Part shown: piece by piece, positions 13,977 to 22,124 of the stretch
Numbering within the stretch: the stretch's first letter is position 1
Layout of the letters: each line of letters opens with the position of its first letter
From: an uncultured Erythrobacteraceae bacterium
Lineage (GTDB): Bacteria; Pseudomonadota; Alphaproteobacteria; Sphingomonadales; Sphingomonadaceae
DNA: 31,819 nt
NCBI GenBank assembly: GCA_946482075.1
Contig: CAMLQG010000031.1
Coordinates: forward strand, 1 to 31,819
Direction: 5' to 3'
Notes under the pieces: generated by a model
What the model saw: the letters and a program-made list of their open reading frames with translations, nothing else
What the model was told of the DNA's origin: nothing
Databases searched by the model: none
Made by a program: the position numbers and the translations under genes

Positions 13977-16924
13977 GCAGGCGATCCTCCGGTGGGCTGA
14001 TCGACCGGTCGAAGCCGCTATCCTTCACGTTCGACGGGAAGAGCTATTCGGGTTTCGAAGGCGATACGCTGGCTTCCGCGCTGGTGGCGAACGATGTGCG
14101 GCTGGTCGCCCGGTCGTTCAAATATCACCGCCCGCGCGGCATTCTGACCGCCGGCAGCGAGGAACCCAACGCGCTCGTCACTCTGGGCAGCGGAGCCCAT
14201 GCAGAGCCCAATACGCGCGCCACGGTGGTGCGGCTGTTCGAAGGGCTTGCCGCGTCGAGCCAGAACCGCTGGCCCAGCTTGCGTTTCGACCTGCTGTCGA
14301 TCAACCAGCTTTTCGGACCGATCTTCGCGGCCGGGTTCTATTACAAGACCTTCATGTGGCCGGCTTCCTTCTGGGAGAAGGTCTATGAGCCGATCATCCG
14401 CCGCGCGGCGGGGCTGGGCGCGCTGTCGATGCTGCCCGACCCCGATCGCTACGACCGCGAGCATGCTTTCTGCGATTTGCTGGTGATCGGGGGCGGGCCC
14501 GCCGGCCTTGCCGCCGCATTGACGGCGGGGCGCGCGGGGCTTCGCGTGATCCTCGTCGACGAGGATGAGCGGCCGGGCGGGCGGCTGCTGGCCGAACGCC
14601 ACGAGATCGACGGCCTGGCAGGTGCTGCCTGGGCCGAGCAGATCGTGGCCGAGCTGGAAACGCTGCCCAATGTCGATCTTCTCAAGCGCACCGCGCTGGT
14701 CGGCATCTATGACGGTTGCGAGCATGTCGCGGTCCAGCGGGTGTCGGACCATGTCGCGCAGGTCCCCAGGGGGCAGCCGCGCCAGCTGCTATGGAAGATC
14801 GTCGCGCGCCGTTCGATCCTGGCGACCGGCGCGATCGAGCGGCCGCTGGTGTTCGGCGGCAATGACCGGGCGGGCGTGATGACGGCCTCGGCAGTGTCCA
14901 ACTATGTCAATCGCTTCGCCGCGTTGCCGGGAAAGCGGGCGGTGGTGTTCGCTGTCGGCGATAGTGGGTGGGCCACCGCCGCGGACCTGATCGCGGCAGG
15001 CGTGGATGTGGCGGCCGTCGTGTGTCCGAACGCGGATGCCCCGATTGCCACCGGGGCCTTCAAGGCAGCGGGCACGCAGATTCTGCTTGGGGCACAGGTG
15101 ACGGATGCGATCGGATCGCCGGTGCGGCAGGTGGAAATCCGCCTGTCCGACGGACGGACCACCACGATCGCCTGCGATTTCGTCGCGATGGCGGGCGGCT
15201 GGAATCCGGCCATCGGCCTCGGCAGCAATATGGGCGCGCGCCCGGTCTGGTCGGATGCGATACAATCCTTCGTGCTGGACCGGGCGCCGCCCGGCCTTGC
15301 GCCGGCCGGCGCGGCCGCCGGCAGGTTCGGGCTTTCGGAAGCGCTGAGGGATGGCGCCGCCCAGGCAGTCGCCGTCTGCGAAGCGCTGGGCCGGAACGCG
15401 TCCCCGCTGCAAGTCTTCGCGAGCGATGAACCGGCCGGCAATCGTCCGCTATGGCACATTCCTTCGCGCGGAAAGGCCTTCGTCGATTTCCAGAACGATG
15501 TGACCGACAAGGACGTGATGCTCGCGGCGCGGGAAGGTTTCGTCTCGGTCGAACATATGAAACGCTACACCACGCTGGGCATGGCGACCGATCAGGGCAA
15601 GACGAGCCAGCTCAACGGCAATGCGCTGCTGGCCGCGGCCACGGGCAAGTCGGTGGCGGAGGCCGGCACGATCCTGTCGCGCGCGCCTTATCAGCCGGTC
15701 GCCATCGGCGTGCTGGCGGGCCATCACCGGGACGAGCGCTTCCGGCCCGAACGGCATACGGCAAGCCATGGCTGGGCTGTGGAGCAAGGCGCGACATTCG
15801 TCGATGCCGGCCAATGGAAGCGCGCGCAGTGGTTCGCGCAGGCCGACGAAACCGGCTGGCTGGAAACGGTGAACCGCGAAGTGACCGCCACCCGCAATGG
15901 GGTGGGGATCTGTGACGTCTCGACGCTGGGCAAGATCGACGTCCACGGAACAGATGCGGGCGTGTTGCTGGACCGGCTCTACATCAACACTTTCTCCAAC
16001 CTGCCGGTGGGCAAGGCGCGATACGGCGTGATGCTGCGCGAGGACGGCATCGTGATGGATGACGGCACGACGACGCGTTTCGCCGAGGACAGCTTCTTCG
16101 TGACCACCACCACAGTGAACGCCGCGCGGGTGATGCAGCATATCGACTATGCCCGCCAGGTGCTCTGGCCCGAGCTCGACGTGCAGGCCACCTCGGTCAC
16201 CGAACAATGGGCGACCTTCTCCGTCGCCGGCCCGTATTCGCGCGCGCTGCTGCAGCAGGCATTGCCTCAAATCGATCTGAGAAATGATGCCTTGCCCTAT
16301 ATGGAAGCAAGGAAATTTAACTGGGACGGCGTGCCGGCACGGATCTACCGCCTCTCCTTTTCGGGCGAACTGGCCTATGAGGTCGGCGTCCCCGCCATCC
16401 ATGGCGACCGGCTGGTCCGCCATCTCTTCGCGGTCGGCCGGGCGTTCGATGTCGTGCCCTACGGCACCGAAGCATTGGGCGTGATGCGGATCGAGAAAGG
16501 CCATCCGGCGGGCAACGAGTTGAACGGCATGACCACCGCCGCCGATCTCGGCATGGGACGGATGATGTCGAAGAAGAAGGATTTCCTCGGCCGGATCATG
16601 GCGCAGCGCCCCGGCCTGTCCGATCCCGCGCGGCCCGCTCTGGTCGGCCTGAAGCCGGTCGACGGAAACCGGCAGATCCGCGCGGGCGCCCATCTCCTGT
16701 CTCCCGGCGCCGAGCCCGTGGCGGCCAATGACGAAGGCTATGTGACGTCCGGCGCTTGGTCGCCCACTCTCGGCCACTATATCGCGCTGGCCTTGCTCGC
16801 CAACGGGCCGGAGCGGCACGGCGAACGGATCGTCGTTCACGATCCGGTGCGAGGGAAGGATGTGGACGCGGAAATCTGCGATCCGATCTTCGTCGATCGG
16901 GAAGGAGCACGCGTCCGTGCCTGA
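13973..16924 (+). CDS. soxA: N-methylglutamate dehydrogenase / sarcosine oxidase alpha subunit (MgdC/SoxA)
   Basis: A 983-residue large subunit of full family length. The N-terminal 100 residues form the ferredoxin-like cap (PLSFTFDGKSYSGFEGDTLASAL, FKYHRPRGILTAGSEEPNA). An NAD-binding Rossmann domain follows with DLLVIGGGPAGLAAALTAG at about residue 166, and a second nucleotide segment with GKRAVVFAVGDSGWATAADLI at about 320. From about residue 610 the aminomethyltransferase (GcvT-like) domain binds tetrahydrofolate and the imine product (GICDVSTLGKIDVHGTDA, LAYEVGVPA, EALGVMRIEKGHPAGNELNG). The methyl group is thereby released as 5,10-methylene-THF. The gene is coupled to soxD and to soxG at both ends. 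Confidence 0.96.
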   Translation: MSRRSSGGLIDRSKPLSFTFDGKSYSGFEGDTLASALVANDVRLVARSFKYHRPRGILTAGSEEPNALVTLGSGAHAEPNTRATVVRLFEGLAASSQNRWPSLRFDLLSINQLFGPIFAAGFYYKTFMWPASFWEKVYEPIIRRAAGLGALSMLPDPDRYDREHAFCDLLVIGGGPAGLAAALTAGRAGLRVILVDEDERPGGRLLAERHEIDGLAGAAWAEQIVAELETLPNVDLLKRTALVGIYDGCEHVAVQRVSDHVAQVPRGQPRQLLWKIVARRSILATGAIERPLVFGGNDRAGVMTASAVSNYVNRFAALPGKRAVVFAVGDSGWATAADLIAAGVDVAAVVCPNADAPIATGAFKAAGTQILLGAQVTDAIGSPVRQVEIRLSDGRTTTIACDFVAMAGGWNPAIGLGSNMGARPVWSDAIQSFVLDRAPPGLAPAGAAAGRFGLSEALRDGAAQAVAVCEALGRNASPLQVFASDEPAGNRPLWHIPSRGKAFVDFQNDVTDKDVMLAAREGFVSVEHMKRYTTLGMATDQGKTSQLNGNALLAAATGKSVAEAGTILSRAPYQPVAIGVLAGHHRDERFRPERHTASHGWAVEQGATFVDAGQWKRAQWFAQADETGWLETVNREVTATRNGVGICDVSTLGKIDVHGTDAGVLLDRLYINTFSNLPVGKARYGVMLREDGIVMDDGTTTRFAEDSFFVTTTTVNAARVMQHIDYARQVLWPELDVQATSVTEQWATFSVAGPYSRALLQQALPQIDLRNDALPYMEARKFNWDGVPARIYRLSFSGELAYEVGVPAIHGDRLVRHLFAVGRAFDVVPYGTEALGVMRIEKGHPAGNELNGMTTAADLGMGRMMSKKKDFLGRIMAQRPGLSDPARPALVGLKPVDGNRQIRAGAHLLSPGAEPVAANDEGYVTSGAWSPTLGHYIALALLANGPERHGERIVVHDPVRGKDVDAEICDPIFVDREGARVRA

Positions 16925-17420
16925 CTTCTTCAGCCTCGAACAGCGTGACAATCTGGGCATCGCCAGCGTGATGGCAAGCAGGAACGCCGGCCCCGAAATC
17001 ATCGGCGCGCGCCTGGGTTGCTCGCTGCCCGTGGGCCCGCAGGCGGCTTTCGCCGACGATCTCGCAATGATCGGTACCGGGCCGGGGATCTGGCTCGTGG
17101 TCCGGGAGAATGCGCCGTTCGACTTCGCGCAGGAGCTGCAGACGCGGCTGTCGGGCGTCGCGGCCGTATCGGATCAGTCGAGCGGCTATGTGGTGCAGCG
17201 GTTGAGCGGCCCCGGCGCACGGCGGCTGTTGCGGCGCGGGGCCGCGATCGACTTCCATCCCGACCAGTTCCGCGCAGGCTCTGCCGCGACGACCGTGATC
17301 GCGCATATCGGCGTGATCCTGTGGCAGGTCGATGATCGCCCGACATACGATCTCGCGGTGTTCCGCAGCTATTCCGGCAGCTTCCGCCACTGGATCGAGC
17401 AGGCGTCCGCCGCTCTCTGA
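16917..17420 (+). CDS. soxG: N-methylglutamate dehydrogenase / sarcosine oxidase gamma subunit (MgdD/SoxG)
   Basis: A 167-residue small subunit with the SoxG pattern: [89 protein letters not shown]. The likely start is GTG at 16917, which overlaps the end of soxA by 8 bases and has a good GGAAGGAG 9 bases before it; the frame has no better ATG. The fold resembles the GcvT small domain. It completes the B-D-A-G gene order known for both soxBDAG and mgdABCD. Confidence 0.92.
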   Translation: MPDFFSLEQRDNLGIASVMASRNAGPEIIGARLGCSLPVGPQAAFADDLAMIGTGPGIWLVVRENAPFDFAQELQTRLSGVAAVSDQSSGYVVQRLSGPGARRLLRRGAAIDFHPDQFRAGSAATTVIAHIGVILWQVDDRPTYDLAVFRSYSGSFRHWIEQASAAL

Positions 17421-17445
17421 CACTCTCGAACTTGCAGGACTTTCC

Positions 17446-18303
17446 ATGACCGCCAGCTATCTGCTCACGCTTTCCTGTCCGAACCGCCCCGGCATCGTCG
17501 CCCGCGTGACGGGGGAGCTTTTCGCGTTTGGCGGCGACATCAAGGAAGCGCATCAGTTCGACGATGTGGAGAGCAATCTGTTCTTCATGCGGCTCGTGGC
17601 CACGATGTCGTCGGAAGAAGCGGCAGCCGGGTTCGCCGAGAGGTTCGCCGGACTCGCGGCGCAACTCGATCTGGACTGGTCCTTCCGCTCTAGCGGCAAG
17701 CGGCGCAAGGTGCTGATCCTGGTGTCGAAATTCGACCACTGCCTGGTCGACCTGCTCTATCGCAACCGCATAGGCGAATTGAGCATGGACGTCGTCGGGA
17801 TCATCTCCAACCACCCGCGCGAAACCTATGCGGGCGCGGATTTCGGCGGCATTCCCTTCCATTACCTGCCGATCACCCGGGATACCAAGCCGGCGCAGGA
17901 AGCGCAGATCAAGCACATCGTTACGCAAAGCGGGGCGGAGTTGGTCATCCTGGCGCGCTACATGCAGATCCTGTCAGACGACCTCGCGGCCTTCCTGTCC
18001 GGCCGCTGCATCAACATCCACCATTCCTTCTTGCCCGGTTTCAAGGGTGCCAAGCCCTATCACCAGGCGCATGGCCGCGGCGTGAAGCTGATCGGGGCGA
18101 CAGCCCATTACGTCACTGCCGATCTCGACGAAGGCCCGATCAGCGAACAGGATGTGGAGCGGATCAGCCATCACGACAGTCCGGAGGATCTGGTCCGCAA
18201 GGGCCGGGATATCGAACGCCGCGTGCTGGCGCGCGCGGTCGCTTTCCATCTCGATGGGCGCGCGCTGGCGAATGGCGCGAAGACGGTGGTATTCCGGGAT
18301 TGA
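17446..18303 (+). CDS. purU: Formyltetrahydrofolate deformylase
   Basis: A 285-residue PurU. The N-terminal ACT regulatory domain (residues 1-85) begins [22 protein letters not shown]. The formyltransferase-type catalytic domain follows: [36 protein letters not shown], then the catalytic Asn-His in [20 protein letters not shown] and the Asp in [15 protein letters not shown]. It hydrolyses 10-formyl-THF to formate and THF. It starts 25 bases after soxG and is presumably in the same operon. There it would free the folate loaded by the Mgd/Sox complex, after methylene-THF is oxidised by a FolD encoded elsewhere. Confidence 0.96.
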   Translation: MTASYLLTLSCPNRPGIVARVTGELFAFGGDIKEAHQFDDVESNLFFMRLVATMSSEEAAAGFAERFAGLAAQLDLDWSFRSSGKRRKVLILVSKFDHCLVDLLYRNRIGELSMDVVGIISNHPRETYAGADFGGIPFHYLPITRDTKPAQEAQIKHIVTQSGAELVILARYMQILSDDLAAFLSGRCINIHHSFLPGFKGAKPYHQAHGRGVKLIGATAHYVTADLDEGPISEQDVERISHHDSPEDLVRKGRDIERRVLARAVAFHLDGRALANGAKTVVFRD

Positions 18304-18428
18304 GTGACTTTCGAGCGGGAGAGGAATAGGGGGTAGAGAATTCCTTCAAGGTCGAGGGCATAGTCATTTCCGCATCATCCCCCCCTTCCGCAGAACCCGG
18401 CCTCGAGACTGGCTCGACCGCGCCGGGC

Positions 18429-19010
18429 GTGCCCGAACGCAGCCTTGAGAAGGCGCTCGGCAACCAGATCCGCGCGATCCGGCGCCAGCATGATCTCTCG
18501 GTCGCCGATCTCGCCAGCGCGGCCGGAATTTCGAACGGCATGCTCTCGAAGATCGAGAATGGCGGCATTTCGCCCTCGCTCTCGACGCTGCAGGCGATCT
18601 CCGGCGTGCTGCAGGTGCCGCTTTCGTCGCTCTTCGCCTCCTACGAGGAACGGCAGGACAGTTCCTATGTGCCAGCGGGGCAGGGGCTCACGATCGAGCG
18701 GCGCGGGACGAAGGTCGGCCATGTCTACCAGTTGCTGGGCCATGTGCTGCGCGGCGATGTGGTGGTCGAGCCCTACCTCATCACGCTTAAGGAAAAGGCC
18801 GCGCCCTATACCAGCTTCCGCCATGCGGGAGTGGAATTCATCTACATGCTGAAGGGCGAGGTCCATTACCGCCACGGCTCGGAAAGCTTCCACCTGAAGC
18901 CTGGGGATTCGTTCCTGTTCGATAGCGGCGCGCTCCACGGGCCCGAGACGCTGACCGATCAGGAGACGACCTATCTGTCGATCATCGTCTATCCCCGTAG
19001 CGACGCCTAG
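18429..19010 (+). CDS. XRE-family regulator with C-terminal cupin domain
   Basis: A regulator of about 193 residues. Residues 12-66 are a Cro/C1-type helix-turn-helix (LGNQIRAIRRQHDLSVADLASAAGIS, SKIENGGISPSLSTLQAIS). Residues about 110-190 are a cupin_2 barrel (VEFIYMLKGEVHYRHGSESFHLKPGDSFLFDSGALHGPETL) that should bind a small ligand. The architecture is that of PuuR-like repressors of amine and amino acid catabolism. It lies between purU and glxB/mgsA, and a palindromic site follows its stop by 6 bases. The start is GTG 18429, the first usual start after a stop at 18327; the ribosome site is poor, so the N-terminus is not certain. Confidence 0.88.
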   Translation: MPERSLEKALGNQIRAIRRQHDLSVADLASAAGISNGMLSKIENGGISPSLSTLQAISGVLQVPLSSLFASYEERQDSSYVPAGQGLTIERRGTKVGHVYQLLGHVLRGDVVVEPYLITLKEKAAPYTSFRHAGVEFIYMLKGEVHYRHGSESFHLKPGDSFLFDSGALHGPETLTDQETTYLSIIVYPRSDA

Positions 19011-19016
19011 AGTTTC

Positions 19017-19042
19017 CTGAAAGGAAAAATATATTCCTATAG
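19017..19042. promoter_or_regulatory. 26-bp operator candidate upstream of glxB/mgsA
   Basis: The site begins CTGAAAGGAAAA and ends TTCCTATAG, imperfectly palindromic around AATATA. It matches 21 of 26 bases of the site at 12408-12433 (read on the minus strand). A -10-like TATATT (19030-19035) is in its centre. It lies between the XRE-cupin gene and glxB/mgsA. Confidence 0.7.
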
Positions 19043-19074
19043 ATTGACGGATCGAACGCAGGGCGATAGGAAGA

Positions 19075-19102
19075 GGGAAACCCGAAATGCGGAAGGTTTC
19101 CC
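19075..19102 (+). promoter_or_regulatory. Leader hairpin just before the glxB/mgsA start codon
   Basis: A perfect 8-bp stem GGGAAACC (19075-19082) / GGTTTCCC (19095-19102) has a 12-base loop. The stem ends 5 bases before the ATG at 19108, and the only ribosome-site-like sequence (GGAAGG, 19091-19096) runs into its 3' arm. In RNA it would limit ribosome access; as DNA it is a second palindrome for a regulator. Confidence 0.5.
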
Positions 19103-19107
19103 CTTGA

Positions 19108-19977
19108 ATGTGTGGCATCGTCGGACTTTTCCTAAAGGACGAATCCCTGGAGCCGCAGCTGGGCTCGCTGCTTGCCGGCATGCTGGAAGTGATGACCGAT
19201 CGCGGGCCGGACAGCGCCGGTTTCGCGGTCTACGGCGCGGGCGATGCCGGGCATGTCAAGCTGACGCTGCGCGGGACCGGGCTGGCCGATCTCGCGGAAA
19301 GGCTGGGCGTGACAGGCAGGCTGCGCGACAGCCATCTGGTGCTGACCATCCCGAACGAAGAGGAACAGCGGGTACGCGCCTGGCTGGCGGCGGACCGGCC
19401 GGACATCGTGGTGATCGGCGGCGGCCAGCGGATCGAGCTCTACAAGGAAGTCGGTCGCCCGGCCGATGTCGCCACCCGCTTCGGCCTCGCCGGCATGCAG
19501 GGCACGCATGGGATCGGCCATACCCGCATGGCAACCGAAAGCGCCGTCACCACCGACGGCGCTCATCCTTTCTCGACGGGTGCGGATCAGTGTCTGGTCC
19601 ATAATGGCTCCTTGTCCAACCACCGGTCCCTGCGCCGCATGCTGGAGCCCAAAGGCATCCACTTCGCGACCGACAATGACAGCGAAGTCGCGGCCGGATA
19701 TCTCACCTGGAAGCTCAATGAAGGTTCCACGCTTTCCGAAGCTCTCGAAGCAAGCCTCGATGATCTCGATGGTTTCTTTACTTTTGTGGTCGGCACGGAG
19801 AACGGCTTTGCCGTGCTGCGCGATCCGATCTCGTGCAAGCCGGCCGTGATGGCCGAGACCGAGCGGCTGGTTGCGTTCGGGTCGGAATATCGCGCGCTGG
19901 TGGGGCTACCGGGGATCGAGAACGCCCGCGTGTTCGAGCCCGAACCGGCCCGCGTCTATTCCTGGGAGCGCCACTGA
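19108..19977 (+). CDS. glxB (mgsA): N-methylglutamate synthase subunit A / GlxB glutamine amidotransferase
   Basis: A 289-residue class II (Ntn) glutamine amidotransferase subunit. The catalytic Cys2 follows the initiator Met (MCGIVGLFLKD). Further marks are MTDRGPDSAGFAVYG, GIGHTRMATESAVTTDGAHPF, CLVHNGSLSNHRSLR and ATDNDSEVAAGYL, which match the glutamate-synthase amidotransferase domain. In the NMG pathway MgsA acts on gamma-glutamylmethylamide instead of glutamine, releasing methylamine for transfer to the glutamate skeleton in MgsC. The order glxB-glxC-glxD corresponds to mgsABC and to one glutamate synthase large subunit split into three genes. The stop overlaps the next start (TGATG). 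Confidence 0.92.
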   Translation: MCGIVGLFLKDESLEPQLGSLLAGMLEVMTDRGPDSAGFAVYGAGDAGHVKLTLRGTGLADLAERLGVTGRLRDSHLVLTIPNEEEQRVRAWLAADRPDIVVIGGGQRIELYKEVGRPADVATRFGLAGMQGTHGIGHTRMATESAVTTDGAHPFSTGADQCLVHNGSLSNHRSLRRMLEPKGIHFATDNDSEVAAGYLTWKLNEGSTLSEALEASLDDLDGFFTFVVGTENGFAVLRDPISCKPAVMAETERLVAFGSEYRALVGLPGIENARVFEPEPARVYSWERH

Positions 19978-20666
19978 TGCCGGTCGTGGACCTCAAGGAG
20001 ATTTCGAAGCGCGAATTGAACGCGCAGCTCCACGTGCTTGCCTCGGACACCAGCGAGACGATCTGGCGGGTGGAGAACCCGCAGGGCCAGCACGCGCTGG
20101 CTGCCGGGCTCGATGTGCCGGTCACGGTCGAGATCGCCGGCCATGCCGGATATTACTGCGCGGGCATGAACCAGCAGGCGACAGTGATCGTGGAAGGCAA
20201 TGCCGGTGTGGGCGTGGCCGAGAACATGATGTCCGGGAGGGTTCATGTGAAAGGCGATGCCAGCCAGTCGGCCGGCGCCACGGCGCATGGGGGCCTGCTG
20301 GTGATCGACGGCGATGCGGCGGCCCGTTGCGGCATCTCGATGAAAGGCATCGATATCGTCGTGAAAGGTTCGATCGGGCCGATGAGCGCCTTCATGGCGC
20401 AATCCGGCAATCTCGTCGTGCTCGGCGATGCCGGCGATGCGCTGGGCGATTCGATCTACGAAGCACGGCTGTTCGTACGCGGCGAGGTGAAGAGCCTTGG
20501 CGCGGATTGCGTGGAAAAGGAGATGCGCGAGGAACATCGCACGGAACTGAGCCGGCTGCTCGACGCGGCAGGTCTGTCGGGCGCGGTCGGGGCGGACGAA
20601 TTCAAGCGCTACGGCTCGGCGCGTCAGCTCTACAATTTCCACGTCGACAATGCCGCGGCGTATTGA
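19977..20666 (+). CDS. glxC (mgsB): N-methylglutamate synthase subunit B / GlxC (GXGXG domain)
   Basis: A 229-residue protein corresponding to the C-terminal GXGXG beta-helix domain of glutamate synthase. Repeated Gly-rich turns are visible: GHAGYYCAGMNQQATVIVEG, NAGVGVAENMMSGRVHVKGDASQSAGATAHGGLLVIDGDAAARCGISMKGIDIVVKG, and SGNLVVLGDAGDALGDSIYEARLFVRG. The domain is structural and holds the catalytic domain together. Its ATG overlaps the stop of glxB by one base, and glxD begins 10 bases after its stop, so the three subunits are made in fixed proportion. The open frame upstream of 19977 lies over glxB and is ignored. Confidence 0.93.
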   Translation: MPVVDLKEISKRELNAQLHVLASDTSETIWRVENPQGQHALAAGLDVPVTVEIAGHAGYYCAGMNQQATVIVEGNAGVGVAENMMSGRVHVKGDASQSAGATAHGGLLVIDGDAAARCGISMKGIDIVVKGSIGPMSAFMAQSGNLVVLGDAGDALGDSIYEARLFVRGEVKSLGADCVEKEMREEHRTELSRLLDAAGLSGAVGADEFKRYGSARQLYNFHVDNAAAY

Positions 20667-20676
20667 GGATCGCTTC

Positions 20677-22014
20677 ATGGACCTGACCCACATCCCGCAG
20701 ACCCTGCCGCGTCTCTCGGCGACTTTCGATCCTTACACTCTTTCTGAAATCCGCCGTGCAGCAGCCACGGGCATATATGATATTCGTGGTGCAGGCACCA
20801 AGCGGCAACTGCCGCATTTCGACGATCTCCTGTTCCTCGGCGCGTCGATTTCCCGCTATCCGCTGGAAGGCTATCGCGAGAAATGCGCGACCGATGTCTG
20901 GCTCGGCACCCGCTTTGCGAAGAAGCCGATCCACCTGAAGATTCCGATCACGATCGCGGGGATGAGCTTCGGTTCGCTGTCCGCCCAGGCCAAGGAGGCG
21001 CTAGGCAGAGGGGCTGGCGCGGCGGGCACGTCCACCACCACCGGCGATGGGGGGATGACACCGGAGGAGCGCGGGCAATCGAAGACGCTGGTCTATCAAT
21101 ATCTCCCGTCGCGCTACGGCATGAACCCCGATGATCTGCGCAAGGCGGATGCGATCGAAGTGGTGATCGGGCAGGGCGCCAAGCCCGGCGGCGGCGGCAT
21201 GCTGCTGGGCCAGAAGATCTCCGACCGCGTGGCGCAGATGCGCAACCTGCCCAAGGGGATCGATCAGCGTTCCGCCTGCCGTCATCCGGACTGGACGGGA
21301 CCGGACGATCTGGAAATCAAGATCGAAGAGCTTCGCGAGATAACCGATTGGGAAAAACCGATTTATGTGAAAGTGGGCGCGACGCGACCCTATTATGACG
21401 TGGCCCTGGCGGTGAAGTCGGGCGCGGATGTGGTAGTGCTGGACGGCATGCAGGGCGGCACGGCGGCCACGCAGGAAGTCTTCATCGAACATGTCGGCAT
21501 TCCGATCCTGTCCGCGATCCGCCCTGCCGTGCAGGCATTGCAGGATCTGAGCATGCATCGCAAAGTCCAGCTGATCGTCTCGGGCGGCATCCGCAACGGG
21601 GCCGATGTGGCGAAGGCGCTGGCGCTGGGCGCCGATGCTGTGGCGATCGGCACGGCGGCACTGGTCGCGCTGGGTGACAACGATCCTTCGCTGGAGGAAG
21701 AATACCGCAAGCTCGGATCGACGGCGGGTGCCTATGACGACTGGCAGGAAGGCCGCGATCCGGCGGGCATCACCACGCAAGACCCCCTCCTTGCCGCCAG
21801 GCTGGACCCGGTGGCCGCGGGCCGCAGGCTGGCGAATTACCTCGCGGTGCTCACGCTGGAAGCTCAGACGATCGCGCGCGCTTGCGGGAAGAGCCATCTC
21901 CACAATCTGGAGCCGGAAGACCTCGTCGCGCTGACGATCGAGGCGGCGGCGATGGCGCGGGTTCCTCTCGCCGGAACCGACTGGATACCGGGGAATGCCG
22001 GATCATACAGATAG
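20677..22014 (+). CDS. glxD (mgsC): N-methylglutamate synthase subunit C / GlxD (FMN-binding glutamate synthase domain)
   Basis: A 445-residue protein matching the FMN-binding synthase domain of glutamate synthase. Seen are PITIAGMSFGSLSAQAKEALGRGA, TTTGDGGMTPEERG, QGAKPGGGGMLLGQKIS, VKVGATRPYYDVALAVKSGADVVVLDGMQGGTAAT, IVSGGIRNGADVAKALALGADAVAIGTAAL and DPAGITTQDPLLAARLDP. These form the FMN barrel that reduces an iminoglutarate. The stretch where glutamate synthases carry three [3Fe-4S] cysteines (before ITTQDP) has no Cys here. ATG 20677 is chosen over 20650 because GAGGAT precedes it and 20650 lies within glxC. An imperfect hairpin at 22019-22045 follows the stop, without a T-run. Confidence 0.93.
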   Translation: MDLTHIPQTLPRLSATFDPYTLSEIRRAAATGIYDIRGAGTKRQLPHFDDLLFLGASISRYPLEGYREKCATDVWLGTRFAKKPIHLKIPITIAGMSFGSLSAQAKEALGRGAGAAGTSTTTGDGGMTPEERGQSKTLVYQYLPSRYGMNPDDLRKADAIEVVIGQGAKPGGGGMLLGQKISDRVAQMRNLPKGIDQRSACRHPDWTGPDDLEIKIEELREITDWEKPIYVKVGATRPYYDVALAVKSGADVVVLDGMQGGTAATQEVFIEHVGIPILSAIRPAVQALQDLSMHRKVQLIVSGGIRNGADVAKALALGADAVAIGTAALVALGDNDPSLEEEYRKLGSTAGAYDDWQEGRDPAGITTQDPLLAARLDPVAAGRRLANYLAVLTLEAQTIARACGKSHLHNLEPEDLVALTIEAAAMARVPLAGTDWIPGNAGSYR

Positions 22015-22124
22015 TTCAGGGGACCGGGCGGACAAGGCCGGCCCCGCAATTTCGCAGGATGACGTAAACGACCGGGCACAGGCTCTCAAAAGATATGCCT
22101 AACCGGCTGGCAAGGAAGCGATTT

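Noticed and set aside
15449..17002. A 517-codon open frame on the minus strand opposite soxA
   Set aside because: No recognisable motif, and it lies wholly over the well-supported SoxA C-terminal aminomethyltransferase domain and SoxG start.
18322..18345. AGGAAT ... ATTCCT inverted repeat before the XRE-cupin gene, as a third operator
   Set aside because: The half-site spacing differs by 7 bases from the two good sites and the flanking CTGAAAG is missing; at most a weak autoregulatory site.
19043..19107. Glycine riboswitch in the glxB leader
   Set aside because: The leader is too short and lacks the conserved aptamer cores; only the simple 8-bp hairpin is present.
22015..22124. A copy of the 26-bp operator before gmaS
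   Set aside because: No stretch in this gap resembles the site; only a GC-rich imperfect hairpin (22019-22045) was seen.
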